DNA of 64,000 nt from the NCBI GenBank assembly GCA_917880885.1, contig OU862910.1, forward strand, positions 50,583,285-50,647,284. The letters run 5' to 3'. The position numbers were made by a program, and so were the translations under genes. Shown one piece after another: positions 21,849 through 31,660 of the stretch (the first letter of the stretch is position 1; every line of letters begins with the position of its first letter). The stretch comes from Limnephilus marmoratus (taxonomy: Eukaryota > Arthropoda > Insecta > Trichoptera > Limnephilidae). The notes below the pieces were generated by a model. The model was not told the DNA's origin and did not search any database. It saw only the letters and a list, made by a program, of their open reading frames with translations.

Positions 21849-22250
21849 TGTTAAGATTTCAGGTACTGAAATATTAATATTTGTGATTGTCACCCTAATG
21901 GTTGTGGCAACATTTTTTGTGTTGGCAATTGCCAGGGCGATTTCGTATTGCCACGGATTTTTTAATTCCTTCTTCTCTTGTTACCATCCGTCTTGGGCGG
22001 GTCGTTTTTGGGCAAAACGTCTGCTGCCAGGTTTTCACTTCATGTGGGTTATAAAACCGCGGAGAGAGATAGCATCATTGGGCTCACCGTACATGAGCTA
22101 CCCTACGGGTCTTTTATTGTTTCAATAAAGACCAATTATTCAAGAGCTGGAGTTATTATTGAAGAGTTACTCCAGCCACACTTCCCTTGGAATCTGGTGT
22201 TACCACGCCGGATTGCTTTGTCAGGAGAGCGGAAGTTGAGATCCTGAACA
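21849..22250 (+). repeat. BEL/Pao 5' LTR
   Basis: 402 bp, TG...CA (TGTTAAGATTTC ... ATCCTGAACA). As far as read, it is identical to the 3' LTR at 28299-28700, implying recent insertion. Short open frames inside are present identically in both LTRs and are not genes. TATA-poor; AATAAA in TTCAATAAAGACC at 22121-22130 is the likely polyadenylation signal. Confidence 0.93.
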
Positions 22251-22251
22251 T

Positions 22252-22268
22252 TGGTCCTTCGAGCCGGA
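22252..22268 (+). other. Primer-binding site, tRNA-Tyr type
   Basis: TGGTCCTTCGAGCCGGA starts one base after the LTR. Its complement is the 3' end of an insect tRNA-Tyr (…GGCTCGAAGGACCA) as I know it. Position and sequence fit a minus-strand primer site. Confidence 0.7.
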
Positions 22269-22480
22269 TTATTTGCATTGATCATTGCATTGATCATTCG
22301 AGCCGGGTGATCATTATTGGATTGACTCATTCAAGCTGGGTGATCATTATTTGGATTGATCCATTTGAGACTGAAGAGCATTATTTGGAGTGGCCCAGTC
22401 AGGCCTCATCATCATCGGGATTGGTCCAGTCGGCGTCCTCATCACCATCATTGGATTGATCAAGCGAGCCTCATCACGAC
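22269..22480 (+). repeat. Leader region with degenerate internal repeats
   Basis: Between PBS and gag, units like GATCATT.GAGCCGGGTGATCATTATTGGATTGA recur four or five times in decaying form, two of them echoing the PBS (TTCGAGCCGG). Could be a packaging/leader structure; function unknown. Confidence 0.6.
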
Positions 22481-22891
22481 GCTCGCATGCACAGCAAATC
22501 AGGTTGTAGCCTTCCTTTCATTGTCCTTTCAAATTCCATTTAAAAAGCTAAAAATCTGTGTAGATGCCACATTATTTCGTATTGATTATATCGAATTACA
22601 TTCGGGTGTTCATAATCAGATGCTTTCAATATTACATAGCATAAATTTGTTGGTGATAATAATTTTTATTGTTGTATTCAGTCTGCAGAATAACTTTGCT
22701 TTTGCCTACCTACATTTCTAGCCACGCGGTTGCAAGTTTCGTCTTTGTATGCTATAGTATTGTGAGTGGTTTCTCTATGATCCAAAGTATAATATTTATG
22801 GTATTATTCATTGTTGTTTACGTCAAACTGTCGCGTTGTGTATTGTGTATTCAGTTTTGAAATCAAGTTAGTGTTATTTCGTTTGTAAAAA

Positions 22892-25800
22892 ATGGAACTC
22901 GACAAGTTGATTAAACGGCGCGGGGTTTTGAAAGGTTCATTAACGAGATTCGAAACCTATTTAAGCAACGAAAATGATATTACACCTGGCGTGTTGTCAT
23001 CGAGGTTGGAAGCCATTAAACCTTCTCTGATAGAATTCTCCAAAATTCAGCTGGAGATTGATTTATTGAACAAATCAGAAGATAATGACGCGAGGGATAA
23101 TTTTGAAGGTACATATTTTAATGTAATTGCATTAGGACAGGAAATGTTATCAAAATTTAAGAAGATTGAAAATGTCCCAAATATATCAGTAAATTTACCA
23201 CCAATCTCTATACCAGTGTTTTCAGGTGACAACCATAAATGGTTGACTTTTAAAAATTCGTTCATTGCCTTAATTCATGATAACAGTAAATTAAATAATG
23301 TTCAGAAATTTCATTACCTTATTAGTTATGTGTCCGGAGAGGCACTTGATTTGATTAGTTCTCTAGAAATAACCGGGGATAATTATAGTGCAGCTTGGAC
23401 AATGCTTATTTCGAGATACGAAAATGTCCGACTTATAGCAAATAGACATTTGAATTTCTTATTTAGTTTTACACCGTTAAAACGACAGAATCATCATGAA
23501 TTACGGAATTTAATTGATCAAGCAAACATTCATTTGAGAGCTTTACACAACCTTAAGCTACCAACCGAACATTGGGATACTTTAATTATTCATATTCTAA
23601 CCTCAAAGTTAGATAATCACACACGTAGCCTTTGGGAATCATTAGAATGCGACGAAGTTTATCCTACGTTCGTGCAGTTTAGCAATTTTATTTCACAAAG
23701 GTCTCAGATCCTGGAAACTATTCAAGGTGATATTGGTGGAATGCAACAGAAATCGGAACCAGTTGCAACAAAAGCAAAGTTTTTTAATTTTAAGGAAAAG
23801 AAGTCTACAAACAAGGTTACGTTAGCGTCGAGCAACGTTAATTGTATGCTGTGTAATGACAGTCATTTCATTTATTCTTGCAAAATATTTGTTAACAAAG
23901 AACCAGCGGCACGAAGAAAGCTCGTTTCAGAGAACAATTTATGTTATAACTGCCTAAAACCGGGGCACCTTTCAAAGTTGTGCAGGTGGAAGGAAAAATG
24001 CAGTGTTTGTGATCGAAAACATCACACTCTGTTACATATCAATACTGATAATGTACAAGCGGGTACTTCAACTGGCAAGGGTCAGTCGGAGGCACCAGTA
24101 AATTTAGCATGTCATAGTGACATGAACGGGCGGGAAATTTTACTATCTACCATAATAGTAAAAATAGAAGACGCGTATGGTGGAACACACAAAATACGCG
24201 CACTTTTGGATTCGGGTTCAATGTCTAATTTTATTACAAAGGATACTTGTAAAAGATTAAATTTGCATTGTACAAAGTTGAATATACCTGTTTCAGGTTT
24301 GCATAATAATTTAATTCATGTAAAGGAAACAGTTGACATTAAATTTAAATCATTATGTTCTCAATACCGGGATGAAATATCTTGTTTGGTATTAGATGAG
24401 ATTTCTTGCAATCTTCCACAGACCTTGATTAATCCAAAAATGTTGAACATTCCAGACGGCATCCAGTTAGCTGATCCGCAGTTTTACCAGCCAGCTGCTA
24501 TTGATATGCTGATCGGAGCAGAGATATTCTGGCAGGTGGTTCGTACGGATCAGATACAGTTAGGAAAGGATAAACCTACATTGCATCGAACGGAGCTAGG
24601 CTGGATAATATCAGGAGCTGTACAGAGGCGTCAAAATACGAGGCCAGTTAAAGTTTGTCATATTTCATTAAATTCTTTGCAGAATCAAATAGAAAGGTTT
24701 TGGAAGGTTGAAGAAATTGAAAATAGTAAGCATCACTCTCTGGAAGATAGTGAATGTGAAAAGATTTACAAAGGCACGCATAAACGCGATGCAAATGGTA
24801 GATGTGTAGTGAACTTACCATTTAAATCTAACTTATCTCAATTAGGAGATTCATTTAGTATTGCTAAAAGTAGATTAGTGTCAATGGAAAGGAAATTCTT
24901 AAGACAACCTAGTTTAAAGGAACAATACTCGGAATTTATTGATGAGTATCTTGCGTTAGGTCACATGACTGAATGTGAACCTCCAATACGTGATGAAACT
25001 ACTTATTATTTACCACATCACGCTGTATTTAAAGAATCAAGCACAACTACTAAAATTCGTGTTGTTTTTGACGGGTCGGCTAAACCCGCTCGAGGGATTT
25101 CTTTGAATCGCGCTCTAATGATTGGGCCCACCATTCAAAATGATATATTTTGCCACTTGGTATTTTTCAGAAAACATCAATATGCAGTCACTGCAGATAT
25201 TGCAAAAATGTACCGCCAAATTAATATCAACCCGGAACACAGAAATTACCAACGTATATTATGGAGAAAGGATGCGGAGGATTGTTCGAAACACTATACG
25301 CTAAACACGGTGACATATGGTTTGGCTCCTTCGCCTTATTTAGCAATACGTTGTCTGCATCAGCTAGGTAATGACGTTTCATTTACTCATCCATTAGCTA
25401 GTAAATCCCTTAAGGAAAATTTTTATGTAGATGATTTTCTTTCTGGTAGTGACTCCATTGATACTTGTCACTTGCTTAAATCACAAATCATTAATGCGCT
25501 TGCTACAGCAGGCATGGAGATTAGTAAATGGAGGTCTAATGCGCCCTCGATTAATGATTCTAAAGATAATTTAGAATTATTGCCAAATGAATCCAATGAA
25601 GCTAAGATTCTCGGATTAATATGGGACACCAAACTTGATGAGTTTACCTATCAGGTAGAAAGCATAGACTCAAAGTTAGAAGTAACAAAACGTCAAGTTT
25701 TATCATTAATTTCAAAAGTGTTTGACCCTTTAGGACTGGTAGGCCCAGTAATCATTGTCGGTAAGATAATTATGCAAAGATTGTGGAAGCTAAAAACATC

Positions 25801-27964
25801 CTGGAATGACAAGCTACCCAATGACCTTTTATTGGCCTGGCAGATTTACACGCTGAGTCTCCGTAAAGCAAATCATATTCGGGTACCGAGGAAAATTTTC
25901 TGCTTTAATAAAAAATCTTTTAGCTTACACGGTTTTTGCGATGCATCTCAAGTAGCATATGGCGCTTGTCTGTATTTAAGATCTACCGATGAACACGGCA
26001 TTCACCAATCACAGTTAATATGCGCTAAATCTCGTGTAGCCCCACTAAAAAATTTATCGTTACCACGTCTTGAGTTATGTGGAGCACAATTATTAGTTAA
26101 ATTAATGAAGCGGGTGACGGCAGCTCTCCAAGTAACGGTTGACACCACTTTGTGGTGTGATTCGTCAATAACATTGGCTTGGATTGCAGGAGAACCGTAC
26201 CGTTGGACTACCTTTGTTGCTAACCGCGTATCAGAAATACAACGTGAAGGTGATGGCGCTATATGGCGTCACATTTGTTCAACTGAAAACCCAGCTGACA
26301 TAATTTCCAGAGGAATAACATCTCAGCAGTTGAAAACATCTTCATTATGGTGGTCAGGACCACCATGGCTCACGTCCGACGAGGATAAGTGGCCACGTTC
26401 TACATTTGATACTCCCACGGAGTTGCCAGAAATGGCGAGGATAGTTTTGGTTACTAGTAGTCCTGTCGATTGGGAAATATTTAATAATTATTCTTCAATA
26501 AGACGACTGAGGCGCGTAGTTGCTTATATGTTACGTTTCATACATAACTGTTCTAAACGAAGACCGATGCGGGTCGACGAGCTTTCTGTAATCGAACTGG
26601 AACATGCCATGCATGTATTGATTTTGAACGCTCAGCGATTCGCATTTCATGATGAAATAGCGTCTGTGAGTAATGGAAGATTTGTATCTAGGCAGAGCAA
26701 AGTAAAGGCACTAAATCCTTTTATGCAGGATGGGTTGTTGTGTGTTGGAGGTCGACTATCACAATCCGATATTACCTCAGCCTCTCAAAAACATCCAATT
26801 TTGTTACCACAAAATCATAAGTTGACTGACTTAATAATAACCCATCTGCATTATGAGAATTTACATTTAGGATGTAATGCTCTGCTCGCATTACTGCGTT
26901 TACGTTTTTGGCCAATATATGGTAAAAACGCAGTGAAGCGAGCACTGCATAAATGTATTGTAAGTTTCCGAGTCCGTCCGCGCGAATGTCGCCAGCTCAT
27001 GGGTGACCTTCCTGCTGACCGATTCCGAATCCAAAGACCATTTTATGTAACCAGCATAGATTTTGCAGGTTCAATTTTAACTAAGTCTGGTTTAACCAGA
27101 AATGCTAAGAGTGTAAAATCTTACATATGTTTATTTATTTGTTTTTCAACGAAGGCAATTCACCTAGAATTAGTGACTAATTTAACTTCAATGGCATTTA
27201 TGAATGCATTGAAAAGATTTATAGCTAGGAGGGGTAAACCCTCACGACTCTTTACTGATAACTTTACAGGTAGTTATAGGGAACTTACTGAACTATTTGA
27301 TTTTTTGAAGGCATCTGATAAAGAAATCCATAATTTTTTGGCCCAGCAGAATATTAGCTGGAGCTTCTTGCCTCCCCGCTCACCGCATCACGGGGGACTT
27401 TGGGAAAGTGCAGTTAAAATGACCAAGTTGCATTTAAAAAAAGCAATGCGGTCAACTGTTTTGACATACGAAGGAATGAATACCATACTAATACAGATTG
27501 AGGCTTGTTTAAATTCCCGTCCTCTGACTCCATTAATATCAGATCCAAATGACTTAAACGCCCTCACTCCGTCACACTTCCTTATTGGCGACAACCTGTT
27601 AGCATTGCCTGAGCTTGATATCCATCATCTGCCTACAAACAGGCTTAATATTTACCAAAAGATGTCTACCGTTGTTCAATCTTTTTGGCACAGATGGAGC
27701 CGGGAATACCTAGCAGAATTGCAGAACCGAGTCAAATGGCAAGAAGGACGTCAACGCAGTTTACAGCCTGGTGACATGGTCATCATCAAAGACAACCAGC
27801 TACCTCCGCAGTACTGGAGGATGGCGCGAGTGACGGAGATCCACCCTGGCCAAGACGGACGCGTCCGCGTCGTCTCCTTGAGGACGGCCAGAGGTGTCAC
27901 CAAAAGAGCCGTGACACAGCTCTGTCTACTTCCCATGGAGGATGCTTCCTCCAACCTGGATTAA
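22892..27964 (+). CDS. BEL/Pao gag-pol polyprotein, 1690 codons
   Basis: Uninterrupted polyprotein from ATG 22892. In order: Pao-type Gag (DUF1759-like, about residues 108-275); zinc knuckle C-x2-C-x4-H-x4-C near 351; aspartic protease LLDSGS near 438; reverse transcriptase with YVDD near 844; RNase H-like region with F-C-D-A-S; integrase H-H-C-C zinc region near 1320-1355; DDE core with Asp near 1388, Asp in T-D-N near 1455 and Glu in LWESA near 1503; C-terminal DUF5641-like domain near 1625-1680. Products act in a cytoplasmic capsid and then in the nucleus. Oddities: the last zinc Cys is Ser (K-C-I-V-S-F), and the strand after T-D-N lacks about three residues usually present (G-T-N), so integrase may be impaired. 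No envelope ORF. Relatives across this order of retroelements set the domain calls. Confidence 0.93.
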   Translation: MELDKLIKRRGVLKGSLTRFETYLSNENDITPGVLSSRLEAIKPSLIEFSKIQLEIDLLNKSEDNDARDNFEGTYFNVIALGQEMLSKFKKIENVPNISVNLPPISIPVFSGDNHKWLTFKNSFIALIHDNSKLNNVQKFHYLISYVSGEALDLISSLEITGDNYSAAWTMLISRYENVRLIANRHLNFLFSFTPLKRQNHHELRNLIDQANIHLRALHNLKLPTEHWDTLIIHILTSKLDNHTRSLWESLECDEVYPTFVQFSNFISQRSQILETIQGDIGGMQQKSEPVATKAKFFNFKEKKSTNKVTLASSNVNCMLCNDSHFIYSCKIFVNKEPAARRKLVSENNLCYNCLKPGHLSKLCRWKEKCSVCDRKHHTLLHINTDNVQAGTSTGKGQSEAPVNLACHSDMNGREILLSTIIVKIEDAYGGTHKIRALLDSGSMSNFITKDTCKRLNLHCTKLNIPVSGLHNNLIHVKETVDIKFKSLCSQYRDEISCLVLDEISCNLPQTLINPKMLNIPDGIQLADPQFYQPAAIDMLIGAEIFWQVVRTDQIQLGKDKPTLHRTELGWIISGAVQRRQNTRPVKVCHISLNSLQNQIERFWKVEEIENSKHHSLEDSECEKIYKGTHKRDANGRCVVNLPFKSNLSQLGDSFSIAKSRLVSMERKFLRQPSLKEQYSEFIDEYLALGHMTECEPPIRDETTYYLPHHAVFKESSTTTKIRVVFDGSAKPARGISLNRALMIGPTIQNDIFCHLVFFRKHQYAVTADIAKMYRQININPEHRNYQRILWRKDAEDCSKHYTLNTVTYGLAPSPYLAIRCLHQLGNDVSFTHPLASKSLKENFYVDDFLSGSDSIDTCHLLKSQIINALATAGMEISKWRSNAPSINDSKDNLELLPNESNEAKILGLIWDTKLDEFTYQVESIDSKLEVTKRQVLSLISKVFDPLGLVGPVIIVGKIIMQRLWKLKTSWNDKLPNDLLLAWQIYTLSLRKANHIRVPRKIFCFNKKSFSLHGFCDASQVAYGACLYLRSTDEHGIHQSQLICAKSRVAPLKNLSLPRLELCGAQLLVKLMKRVTAALQVTVDTTLWCDSSITLAWIAGEPYRWTTFVANRVSEIQREGDGAIWRHICSTENPADIISRGITSQQLKTSSLWWSGPPWLTSDEDKWPRSTFDTPTELPEMARIVLVTSSPVDWEIFNNYSSIRRLRRVVAYMLRFIHNCSKRRPMRVDELSVIELEHAMHVLILNAQRFAFHDEIASVSNGRFVSRQSKVKALNPFMQDGLLCVGGRLSQSDITSASQKHPILLPQNHKLTDLIITHLHYENLHLGCNALLALLRLRFWPIYGKNAVKRALHKCIVSFRVRPRECRQLMGDLPADRFRIQRPFYVTSIDFAGSILTKSGLTRNAKSVKSYICLFICFSTKAIHLELVTNLTSMAFMNALKRFIARRGKPSRLFTDNFTGSYRELTELFDFLKASDKEIHNFLAQQNISWSFLPPRSPHHGGLWESAVKMTKLHLKKAMRSTVLTYEGMNTILIQIEACLNSRPLTPLISDPNDLNALTPSHFLIGDNLLALPELDIHHLPTNRLNIYQKMSTVVQSFWHRWSREYLAELQNRVKWQEGRQRSLQPGDMVIIKDNQLPPQYWRMARVTEIHPGQDGRVRVVSLRTARGVTKRAVTQLCLLPMEDASSNLD

Positions 27965-28284
27965 GAACCAATTACAACGCTAAAAGTGATGTGATGTGTA
28001 AATCAAAGTGCCGTCAGGCTCATCAGTGCCAAGTGTTAAACCATTTTCACATAAGTGGGTGCAGCGCACCAGAAGGTTCTACGTTATTAAACTTTCATTT
28101 TTTAATGTCAAGTCTGACATAGGGTTATATACTTAGTTATAAGTTTTTTGTTATTATTTTGATATCCATATATTGAATATTGTTTATTTTTGTATGTGAA
28201 CTCGTTGGGTAAATTCTGAGTACCAATGTTGCAATCTCTTCTAATATATTATTTTATGAAAAACGACTATTCCTTAATACTCGT

Positions 28285-28298
28285 TTTGGGCGGGAATA
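28285..28298 (+). other. Probable polypurine tract
   Basis: TTTTGGGCGGGAATA immediately precedes the 3' LTR; short and interrupted by C and T, but in the right place for plus-strand priming. Confidence 0.55.
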
Positions 28299-28700
28299 TG
28301 TTAAGATTTCAGGTACTGAAATATTAATATTTGTGATTGTCACCCTAATGGTTGTGGCAACATTTTTTGTGTTGGCAATTGCCAGGGCGATTTCGTATTG
28401 CCACGGATTTTTTAATTCCTTCTTCTCTTGTTACCATCCGTCTTGGGCGGGTCGTTTTTGGGCAAAACGTCTGCTGCCAGGTTTTCACTTCATGTGGGTT
28501 ATAAAACCGCGGAGAGAGATAGCATCATTGGGCTCACCGTACATGAGCTACCCTACGGGTCTTTTATTGTTTCAATAAAGACCAATTATTCAAGAGCTGG
28601 AGTTATTATTGAAGAGTTACTCCAGCCACACTTCCCTTGGAATCTGGTGTTACCACGCCGGATTGCTTTGTCAGGAGAGCGGAAGTTGAGATCCTGAACA
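28299..28700 (+). repeat. BEL/Pao 3' LTR
   Basis: 402 bp, TG...CA, apparently identical to the 5' LTR. Followed by the TTCC duplication (28701-28704). Confidence 0.93.
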
Positions 28701-28704
28701 TTCC

Positions 28705-29372
28705 ATTACCCAAACTAAACCACACGCTTAAAATCAACATTGAAAATTATTATTAGTATTTTGTGTGCACAAAGCGTATGAAAACAAAGTTCGCTCCAGA
28801 AGGCTATGGCGGTAGTGGAGTTTTATATGAAATGTGATGAAATTCACCGGCTGCGTACTCGTAGAACAGCAGTAGAGAGGGGTAGAGTGTAGATGAATTT
28901 AAGCGACTAAGTGAGTGGTTCCTAGTTTGGTTTGTTCTCAGTGGCGAGTGCCGGAGCTGTTTCAATCTGTATGTAAATGTAGTCCCGAAACTACATAATT
29001 TGTTTGTGCAGTGTTTCCCGATTTGACTTGTATTAGTGCAATAAATTAATGGAGCGGGCGACTGCGAACAATTCCGGGAGTAAATAATGATCTGCCATGT
29101 GAAAAATGTTTACCAAGAGACGTTTTATTTATTGCCCGGATTCCCGCAGCCGCTCTGCAGCTTTTTAGATCATTTTTATTAAACAGATCGTTAAAAATGT
29201 TTTGTCATTATACGGGACAATAAATTGTCTCCATATTTTATTAATTGAGTGGCAAATAAGTAATGCTTTCACGCGTGGTATTACATAATATTAAAAGTTA
29301 GTTTATCCGTTAGTTTGCATGTATTTGAATTTTGAATTTGAAACTGCCTAGCGTTCTCTATCTTTTGTGAGA
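28705..29372. other. No gene seen
   Basis: Moderate-GC, non-coding stretch. No ORF or repeat recognised; it could be ordinary intergenic or intronic DNA. Confidence 0.4.
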
Positions 29373-29488
29373 TCGAGATAGATCTCGGGCGAGATCTCCT
29401 GTCAGATATGTGTGATTTTCTTTGGCTGTTATTTGGTTTTTCTTTGGGCCGATGTCAGAATTTCAGCTGTGAGCTGTCACGTATTTTA
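29373..29488. repeat. Left half of an inverted-repeat element, target of R1
   Basis: 29373-29436 (GGGCGAGATCTC, TGTGTGATTTTCT, GGCTGTTA) is the reverse complement of 36064-36130. 29474-29488 is the left copy of the 15-bp target duplication CTGTCACGTATTTTA. Confidence 0.75.
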
Positions 29489-30162
29489 AGTTCAGTTTCA
29501 GTTCAGCTGTCACTTTCAGTTCAGTTTCAACCTCCGGTTGGCGCGGAATATTTCAAATCTTGCACCTTTTTTTAATTGCAAAAATCTGGTAAAAGTTTAA
29601 TTAAAAGCAAATTTTGTAGTACATTCGTGTGTAGGGACATTATTCCCTTCACATCAATCTAGTTTAATTGAATAATATCCAAAATTAACTAGGAATCTTA
29701 AATATTAAGTGCGAAAGTGACGTTTATGTGAGGTGAAGTGCGGTTATTAAAAGTGTAATTGTACAACTTTAACATAGGCTTTTAAGTATTAAAATAGGTT
29801 AATTTTGTGTAAAAAGTAGATATTACAGTGTTAAAAGTTAATAAAATAAGTTTTTTTATTGATTTAAAACCAATAAGCAGGTTTTGGCCCAATAGCCAAA
29901 CCTTGCGGCATACAATATTTTTAAAGTGTGTAATTAAACAGTAATATTGTAAAAAATCCTAAATAACTGATATAATCCGAATATATTTTTGTATTTCACA
30001 CCGACCAGTGAAAATCTCGTCTAATTCGATTGCGAAACAAAAAAGTTATTATACTTTATAATTTTTTCATCTGTGGGTAGTGAATTTTTTTTTTTTTTTG
30101 AAAATAATTTTTTTTTTATTATTATTATTTTTTAATTAAAGTATTTTTTTTGTTTGTCAAAA

Positions 30163-31660
30163 ATGGCGTCCTCTGACTCGGATGACCAGGATGAACCAAG
30201 TGATATTATTACCAATTTAAAACTTTTGACCAAGGAGAATTCGGATCTCAGGAGGGCTCTTCGCTCAAAACAAGACGTCTCTCCTAGGACAACGGATGTA
30301 GAAAAAGCGCTAAGTGTACGTGACCCTACATTATCAGGTGTGAGCAGACACGCAGAATCCCCATTCACTAGTGTCCATGGCGGGCGCCTCGGTGAGTCTA
30401 ACGCGACCATTGAGACACAAAAGGAGCCAATTGAACCTGTCAGGTCCTCGCCTAATCAGGTAAATAGGAAACGATTGAGAGAAGGGGACTCCTTACTCTT
30501 GGACAACCCCACTGAAGTTAGTGCAGAGACGCTGGACCCAATATGGGCCCAGTTGAACATTATCTCGCACACCATCTCAGAAGGTAAGAAAAAATTGAAT
30601 AAGGAAGACAGATTCACTGTTCTAGGTTCCGTGGAAGAGATTAAGAAAGGCCTTCTTAATCTCGCCATTAACCATGCTGCGGCGATTTCCAAAACCAGTG
30701 TCCGCAATTATAGATACCCAAAATACCATGTCTGCTAAGTTAGATAAAATAATAGAAAAATCTAATCTGACCCAAACCAAACCCCAGGCGGAAATTCTTT
30801 TTTCAAGGAAATCATACGCAGGTGTTGCAGCGGGTGCACCTGTCTCAAAAACACTCGCGATGAACGGATATGAGCGACCTCTTCCGGCACTACAACCCAC
30901 CATCTTATTTTACCCAGAAGCACCAGAAGGTAAGACTTCGGAAGAACTACAGAAGCAACTAATCTCAGTTTTGGATCCCAGAAAAGACGGTTTCCAGGTG
31001 GTGCGTACCAGGAATATTAAAGGAGCTGGTATTGCTCTTCAAACTACTACACCTGGAGGGTTATCAAATATTAAAAAGGCTGCAGAAAAAGTGACTGAAA
31101 AGGGCATTAAAATGGTGTCTCCCCAAGGTAGGTTGCCCAAAATTGTGGTGTATGATGTTCCCAAGGGCGAACCTGATAACGATGCATCCCTATTTAAAGA
31201 AATTTACGAGAATAACATAATGGGTAAATGTAATCTCACAATAGAGGACCACCTTCGTACAATGAGGAGAGTCTCATTGTTCGCAAAAAAATACAGCGGC
31301 ACCATGAATATGATAATCACATGTCACCCTGAGGCCAGAAAAATTCTCATCGACAGCGGCCTGTGTTTTTTTGGTTGGAATGCGTGTAGAGCCCGCGATT
31401 ATCTCGGGGCTACGCGATGCTTTAAATGCCATCAGTATGGTCATATCTCTAAGGCCTGCACTCAAGAAGTAATAACCTGCCGCCACTGCGCCACAGCCGG
31501 CCACGATTATCAAGATTGCCCCAGGAAAACACAAGCTGCTGTATGTGCTACATGCACTAGGTTCAAGAAGCCGGCGGATCATGCCACAGGTGACAGATCG
31601 TGTCCTGCCCAGAAGGCAGCCATCGAAACCCAGGTCCGATTGACTGATTATGGGTATTGA
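30163..31660 (+). pseudogene. R1-clade ORF1 (Gag-like, CCHC), frameshifted
   Basis: ORF1 of the LINE, an RNA-binding protein that coats the element RNA. ATG at 30163 (AAAAATGGCG). The first frame runs to 30738; the real protein continues from about 30690 in the +1 frame to TGA at 31658-31660. The total, 1498 nt, is one base over a multiple of three, consistent with a single-base insertion and a ~498-residue original. The C-terminal third holds three zinc knuckles: CFKCHQYGHISKAC, CRHCATAGHDYQDC and a longer C-x2-C...H...C. Programmed frameshifting is not known to me for R1 ORF1, so decay is preferred. Confidence 0.8.

Larger units (their letters stand above)
21849..28700 (+). mobile_element. 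Full-length BEL/Pao LTR retrotransposon
   Basis: 6852 bp with both LTRs, PBS, one gag-pol frame, polypurine tract and TTCC target duplication. Identical LTRs and an open frame mark it as the youngest large element here. Confidence 0.93.

Noticed and set aside
21883..22330. Overlapping frames in the LTR region
   Set aside because: Repeated identically at 28333-28697 because both are LTRs; not genes.
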